Origin: Tolypeutes matacus | Taxonomy: Eukaryota > Chordata > Mammalia > Cingulata > Chlamyphoridae | DNA length: 64,000 nucleotides | Direction of reading: 5' to 3' | NCBI GenBank assembly: GCA_026826555.1 | Contig: JAKSZT010037276.1 | Coordinates: forward strand, 1,938,951 to 2,002,950 | Shown: one piece after another, positions 45,873-56,732 of the stretch | Layout of the letters: the number at the start of each line of letters is the position of its first letter | How positions within the stretch are numbered: the stretch's first letter is position 1 | The notes under the pieces: generated by a model | Databases searched by the model: none | What the model saw: the letters and a program-made list of their open reading frames with translations, nothing else | What the model was told of the DNA's origin: nothing | Position numbers and translations under genes: made by a program

Positions 45873-46504
45873 TCCCCTTATGCAAAGTATTATTATTCTT
45901 AATACTTTGCATTAGTGTAGAACCCTTGTTAGAAGTGATCAAACAATATTAACTGTAGTTCATAGCTTACATTCAAGTATATTTTTCCCCTTTTGCTACC
46001 CTATTATTAAACCCATGAATTAGTGTGGTACATTCATTTACATGAAATATTATTTTTACAATTGTACTATTAAGTATACCTCGCCACTTTGCTGAAAATT
46101 TTTATTAGATCTAGTAGGTTGTGGATTTTCCAGGATTTTCAGACCATATCATCTGCAAATAGTAAAAGTCTCACTTCTTCTTTTTCAGTTTGGCTGCCTT
46201 TTATTTCTCTTCCTTGCCTAACTGCTAGCTCCCAAATTGCTACTTCCAATACAGTGTTGAATAAGAGTGGTGAAAATGAGCATCGTTTCTTGTTCCAGAT
46301 CCTATGGAGAAAGATTTCTGACTTTTAACATTAACTATGATGTATCCTGTGGGTTTTTATATACTCCATTTCCCATGTTGAGTAAATTTCTTCCTATTTC
46401 TATTTTTCTAAACGTTATTATCAAAACAGGAAGGTGAATTTCCTCAAATGTCTTTTCTGCATTAATTGAAATGATCATATGCTTTTCTTCCTTTATTTTC
46501 TTAA
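45873..46504 (-). mobile_element. Antisense L1 pieces: 3' UTR and ORF2 RT region
   Basis: 45,873-46,080 is an antisense 3'-UTR-like fragment. From 46,081 the sequence is antisense ORF2: 'catatcatctgcaaatag' (46,144-46,161) is the reverse of the RT active site (LFADDM). ORF2 resumes at 49,119 after the LTR element, and the sequence across the gap matches the unbroken copy at 23,640. Confidence 0.75.
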
Positions 46505-46509
46505 TGTGG

Positions 46510-47000
46510 TGTATTAGTTAGCCAAAGGGGTGCTAATGTGAAATACCAAAAATGGGTTGGTCTTTATAAAGGGTATTTATTTGGGGTAGAAGTCCACAGA
46601 TACTAGGCCATAAAGCATTAAGTTTCTCTCTCACCACAGTCCATTGCCACGTGTTAAAGCAAGACAGTTGCCGGCATTTGCCAGGGTTGAGGCTTCTGGG
46701 GTTCCTCTCTTCCCGGGGCTGCATTTCTCTCCGGGCTTAGTTCCTGTTTCCTCTACAAGATCAGCTGTAAATGATCAGGCAAACAGCTTGCTTCTTTTCT
46801 CTTCATTCCAACATCAAAACTGCTTCTCAAAAGACTGCTTCAACTGTCCTTTGCCTTGCCTTTCATATTCAATTCCCCACCAAACAAGGGGTGGGGCTTA
46901 AAGCCCTAATCCTAACCTAATCATGCCAAGATTAACAGATCAGTTTACAAGCATGATTCAATTATATTTTTGGAATTCATAATTACATCAAACTGCCACA
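46510..47000 (-). repeat. 3' LTR of the 46.5-kb element
   Basis: The sense-strand order is TGTGGCAG start, a TATA-like 'aaaggcaaggc' region, the AATAAA signal (complement of 46,576-46,581) and an ...AATACA end at 46,510. It abuts the weakly purine-rich 'ggaattcagagtgtggaa' (complement of 47,001-47,018), the place where a polypurine tract is expected. Confidence 0.9.
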
Positions 47001-47232
47001 TTCCACACTCTGAATTCCAAAAATACATTACAATATTTTAAAAAACTTAAATCAGTAACAATCCAAATACAAAATCATATCAAAATCATTTTAAAGAAAT
47101 ACAACTTGTCTTCAGGCAAAGTCCCATCTGCTATAGACCTCTGAGTCTTACAAAACCATTTAACTGGTTCCAATACACAAATGGAGACACAAAGGATAAA
47201 CATTTTCAATATCATAAGGAGAAATTGGGATA

Positions 47233-48525
47233 TTAAACATGAGTCATGGATCCTCTATAGTTCAGTAAACCTGCAGGGCATACTCCATTCGATTTCAAAG
47301 TCTGAGAGTCATTTTTAAGAAGATGGTTTCTTTTCCTTGGGGCCACATGGGAACCCAACCTTTCCACAGGCTTGCCCAATGGCCATTTTCTTGGTTCCAC
47401 CCTTATCAAGCATCTGGGTGTAGACCAAGCTCCAGAACTCACCCTTCGAGAGTGTTTGGGTGATTGCCACACCTTACCCAATTTTTGGGTTAGAGTTTTA
47501 GCACCCTTAGTACACTGAGGTGAAGACAACATTCCCCCTAACCTTTGGCATACAGGTTCAATGCTTTCAGAGCAACTAGTTGAACACCTGGCCTTCCCTA
47601 ACCTTTGGCATACAAGCTCAACCCTCTTAGAACAATGGGTTGACCACCTGGCTTTCTGTAATCTATGGGGGACAGTTACACCTGTCTGAGACCAATGGGG
47701 TGTTGACCTTAACCGCCCTAATCTTTGAGGAATGTGCTCCAACCTCCCTGCACCCTGGGGTGGCAAAACTCTTCCTGAACATCGGGTGGGGAGATCCACC
47801 CTCTTCAAGTGCTGGGGAAAACTCATCCTCTCTGTATATATGGGTGGGGCTTCTATCTTGGCCCAAAGAGATGTCTTAATCCCCAATCTCTGCTTCCACG
47901 GTTTTTTTCTTAAAGCTTTTTCTCCTTCAGTCTCTCCTTTCCATGTCCTCTTTTGTCCAAGCCGACAGTGGTTTTTTTCATACAGCATTCTCAAAAACTT
48001 TGTTGGTTTAGAATGCAGTAAGCAGGGGTTCAAGCCATCAGACAGTAAGACTTTCCACAAATCTTTCTGAGATAACTGCATCTTCAATTCTGAGTTATGA
48101 GTTCCAAGTTTAGTAAAGTCTTCAAATAGGGCATTTTCATCTGGGAATTTGATTTCCAGAAACTTGGAAGTTCCAGACTTAGTTTTTGTTTTCTTTTTGC
48201 CCAAAAGTTCAGTTCTTAGTGTATTTCTCTCATCTAGTATTTTGCTATAAGCTGCAAGGAGAATCCAAGCCACATTCTCTGAGTTTACCTTGGAGAGTTC
48301 TTCAGCTAAATGCTCTGGTTTGCCATTTTTAAATTCTGTCTTCCATATAATACCAGGAGTTAATCTTGTTAAGTTTTCTGCAACTTTAAAACATGGATCG
48401 CCTTTCTTCCAGTTTCCAATAATAGTTTCATCATTTACTTCCAAGGCATCATAGAAAGTCTCTTTATCGTCCATATTACTATCAACAGTTTCTTCAAAGC
48501 GATTTAGGCTTTTTTCATCAAGCAT
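47233..48525 (-). CDS. 430-codon ORF of the LTR element (gag-like, repeat-rich)
   Basis: This is the longest open frame in the window and the only long one inside the element. It starts MLDEKSLNRFEETVDSN at 48,525, about 75 bp past the primer-binding site. Residues about 1-170 are acidic to mixed and helical, with a segment GNWKKGDPCFKVAENLTRLT and an EELSKVNSENVAWILLAAYS stretch; the partial MaLR at 50.1 kb has a matching stretch, which links it to MaLR gag-like proteins (inference). Residues about 185-240 are Lys/Arg-rich. Residues about 240-375 hold about six 20-residue repeats with a QRLGK...S(T/P)xCS core. No protease, zinc knuckle or reverse transcriptase is visible. Whether it is expressed cannot be told from sequence. 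Confidence 0.65.
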   Translation of the reverse strand: MLDEKSLNRFEETVDSNMDDKETFYDALEVNDETIIGNWKKGDPCFKVAENLTRLTPGIIWKTEFKNGKPEHLAEELSKVNSENVAWILLAAYSKILDERNTLRTELLGKKKTKTKSGTSKFLEIKFPDENALFEDFTKLGTHNSELKMQLSQKDLWKVLLSDGLNPCLLHSKPTKFLRMLYEKNHCRLGQKRTWKGETEGEKALRKKPWKQRLGIKTSLWAKIEAPPIYTERMSFPQHLKRVDLPTRCSGRVLPPQGAGRLEHIPQRLGRLRSTPHWSQTGVTVPHRLQKARWSTHCSKRVELVCQRLGKARCSTSCSESIEPVCQRLGGMLSSPQCTKGAKTLTQKLGKVWQSPKHSRRVSSGAWSTPRCLIRVEPRKWPLGKPVERLGSHVAPRKRNHLLKNDSQTLKSNGVCPAGLLNYRGSMTHV

Positions 48526-48600
48526 TTCACAATTCCTCCAAAAAATATCCTTTACCCTTTATAAAACCGTTCCAACATTTCGGTAATTACAAAAGCACTA

Positions 48601-48617
48601 CCCCACTTCTAGTACCA
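48601..48617 (-). other. Primer-binding site, tRNA-Leu type
   Basis: The minus strand reads TGGTACTAGAAGTGGGG, five bases after the 5' LTR. A tRNA-Leu 3' end with CCA would pair except at one position (T for C). tRNA-Leu priming is known for ERVL and MaLR families, which supports that affiliation. Confidence 0.75.
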
Positions 48618-48622
48618 AATTC

Positions 48623-49113
48623 TGTATTAGTTAGCCAAAGGGGTGCTATTGTGAAATACCAAAAATGGGTTGGTCTTTATAAAGGTATTTATTTGGGGTA
48701 GAAGTCCACAGATACCAGGCCATAAAGCATTAAGTTTCTTCTCTCACCACAGTCCACTGCCACATGTTAGAGCAAGACATTTGCTGGTGTTTGCCAGGGT
48801 TCAGGCTTCTGGGGTTCCTGTCTTCCCGGGGCTGCATTTCTCTCCAGGCTTAGTTCCTGTTTCCTCCACAAGGTCAGCTGTAGATGATCAGGCGAACTGC
48901 TTGCTTCTCTTCTCTTCATCCCAACATCAAAACTGCTTCTCAAAAGACTGCTTCAACTGTCCTTTGCCTTGCCTTTAATATTCAATTCCCTATCCACCAA
49001 GGGGTGGGGCTCAATGCCCTAATCCTAACCTAATCATGTCCAGATTAACAGATCAGTTTACAAGCATGATTCAATTATATTTTTGGAATTCATAATTACA
49101 TCAAACTGCCACA
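48623..49113 (-). repeat. 5' LTR of the 46.5-kb element
   Basis: Same layout and length as the 3' LTR, with small differences including two one-base indels near the + strand start. It would carry the promoter of the element. The solo LTR at 19,675-20,157 is a third family member. Confidence 0.9.
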
Positions 49114-49118
49114 TGTGG

Positions 49119-50105
49119 TATATCATATTATTTTTATTCTGATGAATTACCCTTGCAAACCTGGGATAAAACCCATTTTATCATGGTGTATAATTCTTTT
49201 AAGGTGTTGTTGGATTCTATTTGCAAGTATTTTGATGAGGATTTTTGTATCTATATTCAAAAGAAAATTTAGTGTACAAATTACTTTTATTGTAGTATCT
49301 TTGGCTTTTATGTTTAAATGTTGACCTCTTAAAATGAATTAGGTAGTGTTCCTCTCTGTTCAATTGTTTTTGAAGATTTTAAGCAGGGTTTTTATTAATT
49401 CTTCTTGGAATGATTGGCAGAATTCCCTGTGAAGCCCTCTGGTTCTGGACTTTCCTTTTTTTGGAAAGCTTTTGATGACTGATTCAATCTTGTTTTTGTA
49501 CTTGGTCTGATGAGAGAATTTATTTCCTCTAGAATCAGTGTAGGTTGTCTGTTTTTAGGACTTTCTCTCTTCTGTCTAAATTTTCTTATTTGTTGCTTAC
49601 AATTGTTTATATCCTCTTATTATACTTTTTATTTTGTGGGGTCCTTAGTAATGTCCCCCTTCTAATTTTTGGTTTTATTGATTTGCATCTTTTTTACTCT
49701 GTCAGTTTATCTAAGAGTTTATACATTTTATTGGTCTTTTCAAAGAACCAACATTTGGTTTTGTTTTTGTGTTCTATTATTTTAAATTTTCAATTTCATT
49801 GATTTCTTGTCTAATATTTGTTGTTTTTTTCCTCATGCTTGTTTTTATGTTTAGTTTTCTCTTCTTTTCTCATTTTCTTTTTCTGAGGTTAGGTCTCTGA
49901 TTTGAAATATGTATTTTTTTAATAATGTGAATGTCTATGGCTATGACTTTCTCTCTCAGCACTGCATTCACTGTCTCCTGTAAGTTTTGATATTTTAGGT
50001 TATCATTACTGATTTCCCTTGCAATTTCATCTTTGACCCACTGAATAAGAGTATGTTAATTGACTTTCATATATTTGTGGATTTTCCAGTTCTCTGCTAG
50101 TTATT
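49119..50105 (-). mobile_element. L1 ORF2 fragment (same L1 as 46,081-46,504)
   Basis: The + strand shows the antisense ORF2 chain: 'gaattccctgtgaagccctc' and 'gttctggactttcc' (complement of the KSPGPDGF region), then 'gactgattcaatctt', 'gtctaaattttctta', and an endonuclease-side 'tttccagttctctgctag'. It ends where the MaLR insert begins. Confidence 0.7.
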
Positions 50106-52002
50106 AATGAATCTATTATTGGAAACTGGCAGTAAGTTGATCCTTGTTTTAAGGTTGTAGTGAATGTGGTTAAATTAATTCCTGATGTTATATGGAAGGT
50201 AGAACTTAAAAGTGATGAGCTTGGATATTTAGCTGTTGAGATTTCTAAACTAAATGTGGCAAATGCAGCCTGGCTTTTCCTTGCAGCTTAAAGTTAATGT
50301 GAGAGGAAAGAGATAAGCTGAGAACTGAACTCCTGGGCAGAAAGAAAACAGACATGGAGGTTTCAGGAAATTCTGATCTTTTGGGAAATGAGTCTCCAGA
50401 AAATAATGCCCCATGTGAGGAAATATCTGAACATGGAACGAGGCAGCCATTTTCTTGCAAGTCAGGATTGGAAATGCCGTTATCCAGAAAGGATTTGAGG
50501 AAATTCCTATTGTTTTGATGTTTGGGACCCCTGTGAACTGCATGCAAAACCAACAAGCTTTTTGCAAAATCTGTATGATATAAGCCACTGTTGGTAAGGA
50601 CTAAAAGGGACAGAAATGGGAGAGATTAATGGAAAAACTTCAAGGTCAAAACTGTGGAAGGTGAGGTCTAGACTTAAGATATCTTATCAGACCAAGAGAG
50701 GAAAACCAGCCATGTGTCTGGAAAGGGTAAATTTGCCCCAGCATTTCAAGAGGATGTGCCTTCTGCCCCATTGTTCATGGAGAATTCTACCACCCCAGGC
50801 TTTAGAGAAGATGGGGTACATTATGTGGTGTTGGGGAGAGTTAGTTGGCCACCCCACTCTTCTGAGGAAATTGAACACATGCCCCAGAGATTGGCAAGAT
50901 TGTGGCCATCACTCCAGTGTTCTTGGAAGGTGAGGCCTAGAGCTTGGGCACCATTTAGATCTTTGATGAGGATGGAACTGAGTTATTGGCCACTGTCTTT
51001 GGTGAGGGTGGGCTTCCATGAGACTCTGAAGTTTAGAAGAAACCATCATTCTATAGATGACTTTCAGACTGTTAAATCTAATAGAGTATGTCCTTCAGAT
51101 TTTTGGTACTGTTTTGTAATCATGACACCTGGTTTCCTTTCTATTTATTCCTATGGCAATAAAAATATGTATACTGTGACTCTTTGTCCTTTGTATATTG
51201 GAAGCAGATAGCTTATTTTCCTTCACAGGTCTACAGCTGGAGGGAAATTTTGCCCCAAGACAGATTACAGGCCTAACATGGATTTTTATGAGATTTTGTA
51301 CTTAGCATTGTTTCTGAAATGATTTGACTTTTTGAAATATTGTGATATAGTGAATGTATTTTGCATGTGGGAAAAAGGTATTTTTGGGGTTCCAGAGGGT
51401 GAAATATGCTGGTTTGTGTCTTTTGTTGACTCCAGAAGATTAGGTTCTTAAACTAACCCACTCCTGTACATTTAAGCCTTTTTTACGTAGGATCTCTGGT
51501 TAGAGTAAATTAAGGGACTTTTTTATTAGATCACATCAAATTAAGGGCTTTGATTAGATTTCAGGATGTATGGTTGGTGTTAATCCTTTTACTAGAGTCA
51601 TATGTAAACAGAGCATAGAGTATTGCCTACAGATGCAGAAAGGTAAGCCCTGAAAGGAAGACAGAGAGGCTGGAGTCTGAACTAAGCAGATCAGCATGAA
51701 GCTGAAGAGATATAGGCCGAGGGGAGTGATGAGCCATATGCCTGGTTGCCCAAAGCTAAGCTTGGGGAGAAATTGAGCCTAGAGTGGAAGGTAGGGACCT
51801 GGGCAGAGACTAGTTGCCATTTTGCCTTCCCATATAGGATTTGCCAGCAGCTGACTTTTGCAAGACTGCATCTCTGATGATTTCTTGATTAGAAAATTTT
51901 CACAGGCATAGAACTGTAAGATTTTACCCCAATGTATTCCCATTATAAAAGGAAAGCCATTTCTGGTATTTTTGCATTATCAGCCTTTAGCAAACTGCAA
52001 CA
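50106..52002 (+). mobile_element. Partial MaLR-like element: gag-like interior plus 3' LTR
   Basis: The interior (50,106-51,406) parallels the minus-strand ORF of the 46.5-kb element: the + strand translates with gaps to a PDVIWKVELKSDELGYLA region, then an LERVNLPQHFKR region and an 'EHMPQRLARLW' repeat unit. Stops and frameshifts break it. A 596-bp LTR follows (51,407-52,002, TGCTGGTTTG...CTGCAACA) with blocks shared with the antisense LTR at 44,641-45,872. The 5' LTR is missing, so it is truncated or rearranged. Confidence 0.65.
50616..51211 (+). pseudogene. Broken gag-like ORF of the partial MaLR
   Basis: Two overlapping frames (50,616-50,933 and 50,714-51,211) hold alternating pieces of the same protein type as the 430-codon ORF, including degenerate 20-residue repeat units with a QRLxxLW core. 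The ancestral frame is lost through indels. It has no recognised enzymatic domain. Confidence 0.55.
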
Positions 52003-52059
52003 TTACCCTTACTGGAGATCTTCATTTATTCATACTACTCAAAGCCACTTTCTTTTGTC

Positions 52060-52928
52060 TTTTTTTTTTTTCAACCTGCATAACTTTCTTTAGTAGTTCT
52101 TGTTAGGTATGTCTTTTGTTGACTAACTCTCCCTGTTTTTATCTTTTATATTTTAAACTCTAACTCATTTTCAAAAGATATTTTTCCAGATAAGAATTCT
52201 TGGCTGGTAGTTTTTCTCTTTCAGTACCTTAAATATATCATAATTCTGCTTTCTTGCCTCCATTGATTCTGATGGGAAATTGGTACTTATTCTTATTGTG
52301 GTTCACTTGTATGTGATGAATTGCTTTCCTCTTCCTGCTTTCAAATTTTTCATTTTATCTTTTGCAATTGACATTCTTATTTACATGTGTTTCTGAGTAG
52401 ATTTATAAGGCTTTATTCTGTTTGGAGTACCATATTCTTCCTAGACAGGTATATTTATGTCTTTTATAAGAGTTGAGGAATTTTCTGTCATTATTTCCTC
52501 AAATATTCTTTCTGCCCCTTTTCACTTCTCTTTCTGGGTCACCCATGACATCTGTGTTTGTGTGCTCCATGTTGTCACTCAAATCACTGAAACACTGCTC
52601 AAATTTTCTCTTTTTTATTTGCTCTCCTGAATGTATTATGTCAATTATCCTGTCTTCTAATTTGCTGATTCTTTCTTCCTCATATTCAAATAGGCTTTTG
52701 TATGCTTTTAGTGTATTTTTACTCTCCATTATTGTGACTTCATTGCAATAATAACTGTTCTTTACTTTTTAAACTTCCAAGTTCTTCCTTATGCTCACAC
52801 ATTTTCTTAATATCCTTTAGTGCTATAGTTATCTCCTTAAATTGATTGAAGTGATGTTTTTGAAGTTCTTTGTTTAGTTCCAAATCCTGTGTCCCCTTCT
52901 GAAATTTTAATTTGTTCCATTGACTGAC
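52060..52928 (-). pseudogene. L1 ORF1 remnant of the older L1
   Basis: The minus strand reads MSVNGTN at about 52,928 as the start, followed by coiled-coil-like pieces (ELNKELQKHHFNQFKEIT at 52,740-53,000; ISKLEDRIIDIIHSGEQIKK at 52,499-52,729) and the antisense C-terminal landmarks at 52,230-52,330. It belongs upstream of the ORF2 pieces at 49,119 and 46,081, separated by the MaLR. Confidence 0.65.
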
Positions 52929-52944
52929 ATTGTATAAGGTGTGA

Positions 52945-55760
52945 GATGGTATTCTTCTCTCATTCTTTTGGATATGAATATCCAGTTCTCCAAACAGCAC
53001 TTGTTAAAAAGGCCATTCTCTCTCAACTGAGTGGCCTTGGTGGCCTTGTTGAATATCAGATGACTGTATATGCGAGGATCTATATCAGAGCTCTCAATTC
53101 GATTCCATTGGTCAGTAGGTCTATTGTTGTGCCAATAACATGCAGTTTTGATCAGTGTAGCTTTGTATTATGTTTTAAAGTCAGGTAATGTGATACCTCC
53201 AACTTCATTTTTCTTTTTCAATATGTCTTTGGCAATTTGGGGCCTCTTACCTTTCCAAATAATTTTGTGGTTAGTTTTTCCAGTTCCTTAAACAATACAG
53301 TGTTGATTTTTATTGGGATTGCATTAAATATGTAGATTAGTTTGGGTAGGATAGACATTGTGATGATGTTTAGTCTTCCTATCCATGAACAGGGAAAATT
53401 CTTCCATTTATTTAGGTCTTCTTTGATTTCCTTTAACAGTGTTGTGCAATTTTCTGTATATAAGTCCTTTACATTTTTAGTTAAATTTATTCCTAAGTCT
53501 TTGATTTTTTTAGTTACTATTGTAAATGGTATATTTTTTAAATTTCCTCCTCAGATTGGTCATTATTGGTGTACAGAAATGCTACTGATTTTTGAGCATT
53601 GATCTTATAGTCTGAAACATTTCTGATATCCTTTATAAGTTCTAGAAGCTTTGTTGTAGATTTCTCAGGGCTTTCTATGTATAGGATCATGTCATCTGCA
53701 AATAATTAAATTTTTAGTACTTCTTTGCCAATATGGATGCATTTTATATCCTTTTCTTGCCTTAGTGCTCGAGCAAGTACTTCTAAGACAATGTTAAATA
53801 GGAGTGGTTATAGTGGGCATCCTTGTGTTCCCGATCTCAGAGGGAAGTCTTTTAGGATTTCACCATTGAAGATGATATTAACTTTGGGTTTTTCATATAT
53901 ACCCTTTATCATATTCAGAAAGTTTCCTTCTATTCCTATCTTTTGCAGTGTTTTTATCAGGAAAGAGTGCTGTATTTTGTTGAATGTTTTTTCTGCATCT
54001 ATAGAGATGATCATGTGATTTTTTTCTTTCAATCCCTTTATGTGGTTTATTACATTGATTGATTTTCTTATATTGAACCATCCTTGCATACCCAGGATGA
54101 AACCCACTTGGTCATGGTGTATAATCCTTTTGATAAGTGGTTGAATGCGATTAGCAAGTCTTCTGCTGAGGATTTTAGCATCTAGGTTCATTAGAGAAAT
54201 TGGTCTGTAATTTTCCTTTCTTGTGGGTATCTTTGTTTGGTTTTGGTATTAGGATAATGTTGGCATCGTAGAATGAATTAGGCAATATTCCTTCTACCTC
54301 TATTTTTTGGAGGAGCTTAAGCAGAATTGATGTTAGCTTTTTCTGGAATGTTTGGTAGAATTCAGCTGTGAAGCCATCTGGTCCTGGGCTCTTCTTAGTT
54401 GGGAGGTTTTTGATGACTCTGTCTATCTCTTTACTTGTAATTGGACTGTTGAGTTCATCAATTTCTTCTTTCATCAATGTAGGCTGTTTGTGAGTTTCTA
54501 GAAACTTGTCCATTTCCTCTGAATTATCCTTCTTGTTGGCATATACTTTTTCAAAGTATCCTCTTATGATACACTTTATTTCTGTGGGGTCAGTAGTGAT
54601 ATCACCTTGCTCATTCCTTATTTTGTGTATTTGCATCTGTTCTCTCTTTTTCTTTGTTAGTCTGGCTAACGGTTTGTCAATTTTATTGATCTTGTCTAAG
54701 AACCAGCTTTTGATTTTGGTTATTTTTTTCTAGTGCTTTGTTATTCTCTGCTTCATTTAATTCTGCTCTTATCTTTGTGATTTATTTCTTTCCACTTCCT
54801 TTATGTTTAGTTTGTTTTTGTTTTCCAATTCCTCCAAATGTGCAGTTAGCTCTTCTTTTTTAATATATGAATTTATGGCTATGAACTTCCCTTTCAGGAC
54901 ATCTTTTGCTGCATCCCATAGGTTTTGATATGTTGTGATGTCATTTTCATTAATTTCTAGGTAGTTACTGATTTCTTTTGAGATTTTCTCTTTGACCCAC
55001 TGTTTGTCTAAGAGTGTGTTGTTTAACTTCCATCTCTTTGTGCCTAACTGGTTTCTCTGGCCCTTAGTGATTTACAATTTCATTCCATTGTGGTCAGAGA
55101 AATTACTTTGTATAATCTCAATCTTTCTGAATTCATTGAGAGTTATTCTGTGGCATAGCATGTGGTCTATCTTGGCGTATGATCTATGTGCACACGAGAA
55201 GATTGTAAATCCTGCTGTATTTGGGTGTAATGTTCTGTATATGTCTATTAAATCCAGGTCCTCTAATGAATTGTTCAGAGCCTTTGTTTCTTTATTGATT
55301 CTGTCTAGATATTCTGTCTAATGATGATAATGATATATTAAATTCCCCTGCTAAAATTGTAGAGGCATTTGTTTCTCCACTTTGTTTCTCCAGTTTGCCT
55401 CATGTACTTTGATGCACCCCAATTAGGTGCATACATGTTTATGATTGTTCTCTCTTCTTGAGAGATTACACCATTTACTAATATATATAGTGTCCATCTT
55501 TCTCTCTTACAATACTTTTGCATTTAAAGTCTATTTTGTCTGATATTAGAATAGTTACTCCTGCCCTTTTTTTTGGCTATTTTTACCTTGTAAAATTGTT
55601 TTCCACCCATTCACTTTCAGCCTCCTTGAATCCCTGGGTCGAAGGTGGGTCTCTTGTAGACAGCATATAGATGGATCTTATTTCCTTATCCATTCTGCCA
55701 ATCTGTGTCTCTTGAGTTGTGAATTTAAACCATTAACATTCAGTGTTATTACTCGCAATG
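52945..55760 (-). pseudogene. L1 ORF2 remnant
   Basis: The endonuclease start VITLNVNGLNS is readable near 55,750. The longest piece (54,175-54,636, 153 codons) includes [20 protein letters not shown]. The next (53,808-54,191) has [17 protein letters not shown] and ends at [10 protein letters not shown]. The RT motif [14 protein letters not shown] is kept near 53,660-53,700 but follows a stop. This is the best preserved ORF2 of the window, though still broken in several frames. Confidence 0.88.
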
Positions 55761-55859
55761 AATTTCTTACTTCAGCCATATTTTCTTTGGGTTAATGCAT
55801 GTCATATGTTGTTTTGTTTCTGTTTTTGTCTTTTCAGTTGTTTTTAAACTCTCCTCCAT

Positions 55860-56732
55860 CTCTATCTCCCCTGTTTTTTTCTTTCAACTTGTAGAACTTC
55901 CTTTAGTATTTCTTGAAGTACAGGTTTCTTATTGGCATACTGTCTTAATTTCTGTTTATCTGTGAATATTTTGAACTTGCCATCATTTTTAAATGCCAGT
56001 TTTGCTGTTTAGAGAATTTGTGGCTGGAAGTTTTTTTCTTTTAGTAATTTGACTATGTCATACCACTGTTTTCTTGCCTCCACGGTTTCAGATGAGAAAT
56101 CAGCACTTAATCTTATTGAGTTTCCCTTGTATATGATGGTTCTCTTTTCTCTTGCTGCCTTGAGTAATTCCTCTTTGTCTTGAGAATTAGACATTTTGAC
56201 AAGTATATGTCTTGGAGTTGGCCTGTTGGGATTTATACTGTTTGGAGTGCACTATGCTTCCTGGATCTGCCCATCCATCTCTCTCAATAGGGTTGGGGAG
56301 TTTTCAGCCATTATCTCCTTCAACACTCCAACACTCCTTCTGTTTCCTTTCCCTTCTCTTCTCCTTCTGGGATGCCCATAATGCCTATGTTTGTGCATTT
56401 TGTGTTGGTTAAATCCCTGAGTCCCTGATGGATTTTTTCTATCTTTTTGTCTATCTGTTCTACTATTTGTTTGCTTTCAGATGTATTTTCTTCCTCATTG
56501 ATAATTCTTTCTTCTGCCTGTTTAAATCTGCTGTTACGTGAATCCAGCATCTTTTTTATTTCTTTGTCTACAATGTCTTCAGTATGTTCTTCCAGTGTCT
56601 TCTTTATATCCTTAATCTCTTCCTTCAGTTTATTAAGTTGTTCCATGATATTTGTTTGGAAAGCTTTGATTAGTTATTTGATGTTCTGCATCTCTTCCTG
56701 GTTTTTAATTTTTGTTCATTGGAATGGTCCAT
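55860..56732 (-). pseudogene. L1 ORF1 remnant
   Basis: It starts MDHSNE at 56,732. The 108-codon piece at 56,320-56,646 is a charged coiled coil (EQLNKLKEEIKDIKKTLEEH) followed by RRM-type TNIGIMGIPEGEEKGKE. The C-terminal domain (56,009-56,194) keeps LKAAREKRTIIYKGNSIRLS and LLKEKNFQP. Together these are the three standard ORF1p parts in order, in two frames. Confidence 0.85.

Larger units (their letters stand above)
46510..49113 (-). mobile_element. Complete non-autonomous LTR retrotransposon (MaLR/ERVL-like)
   Basis: Two direct LTRs of 491 bp each (46,510-47,000 and 48,623-49,113) bound a 1,622-bp interior. The ends are TG...CA and the target duplication 'tgtgg' sits at 46,505-46,509 and 49,114-49,118. 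Joining the flanks restores the L1 text 'taatgtggtatat' seen at 23,645. The minus strand is sense: next to the 5' LTR is a primer-binding site at 48,601-48,617 matching a tRNA-Leu 3' end at 16 of 17 positions. The interior has one ORF (47,233-48,525) and no reverse transcriptase, so it must have moved by help from another element. By eye the LTRs differ at roughly 25-30 sites (5-6%), a middle-aged insertion. Confidence 0.93.

Noticed and set aside
46644..46901. 85-codon ORF and its near copy at 48,670-48,978 as a duplicated gene
   Set aside because: Both are antisense frames within the two LTRs of one element, and the solo LTR at 19,675 gives the same frame.
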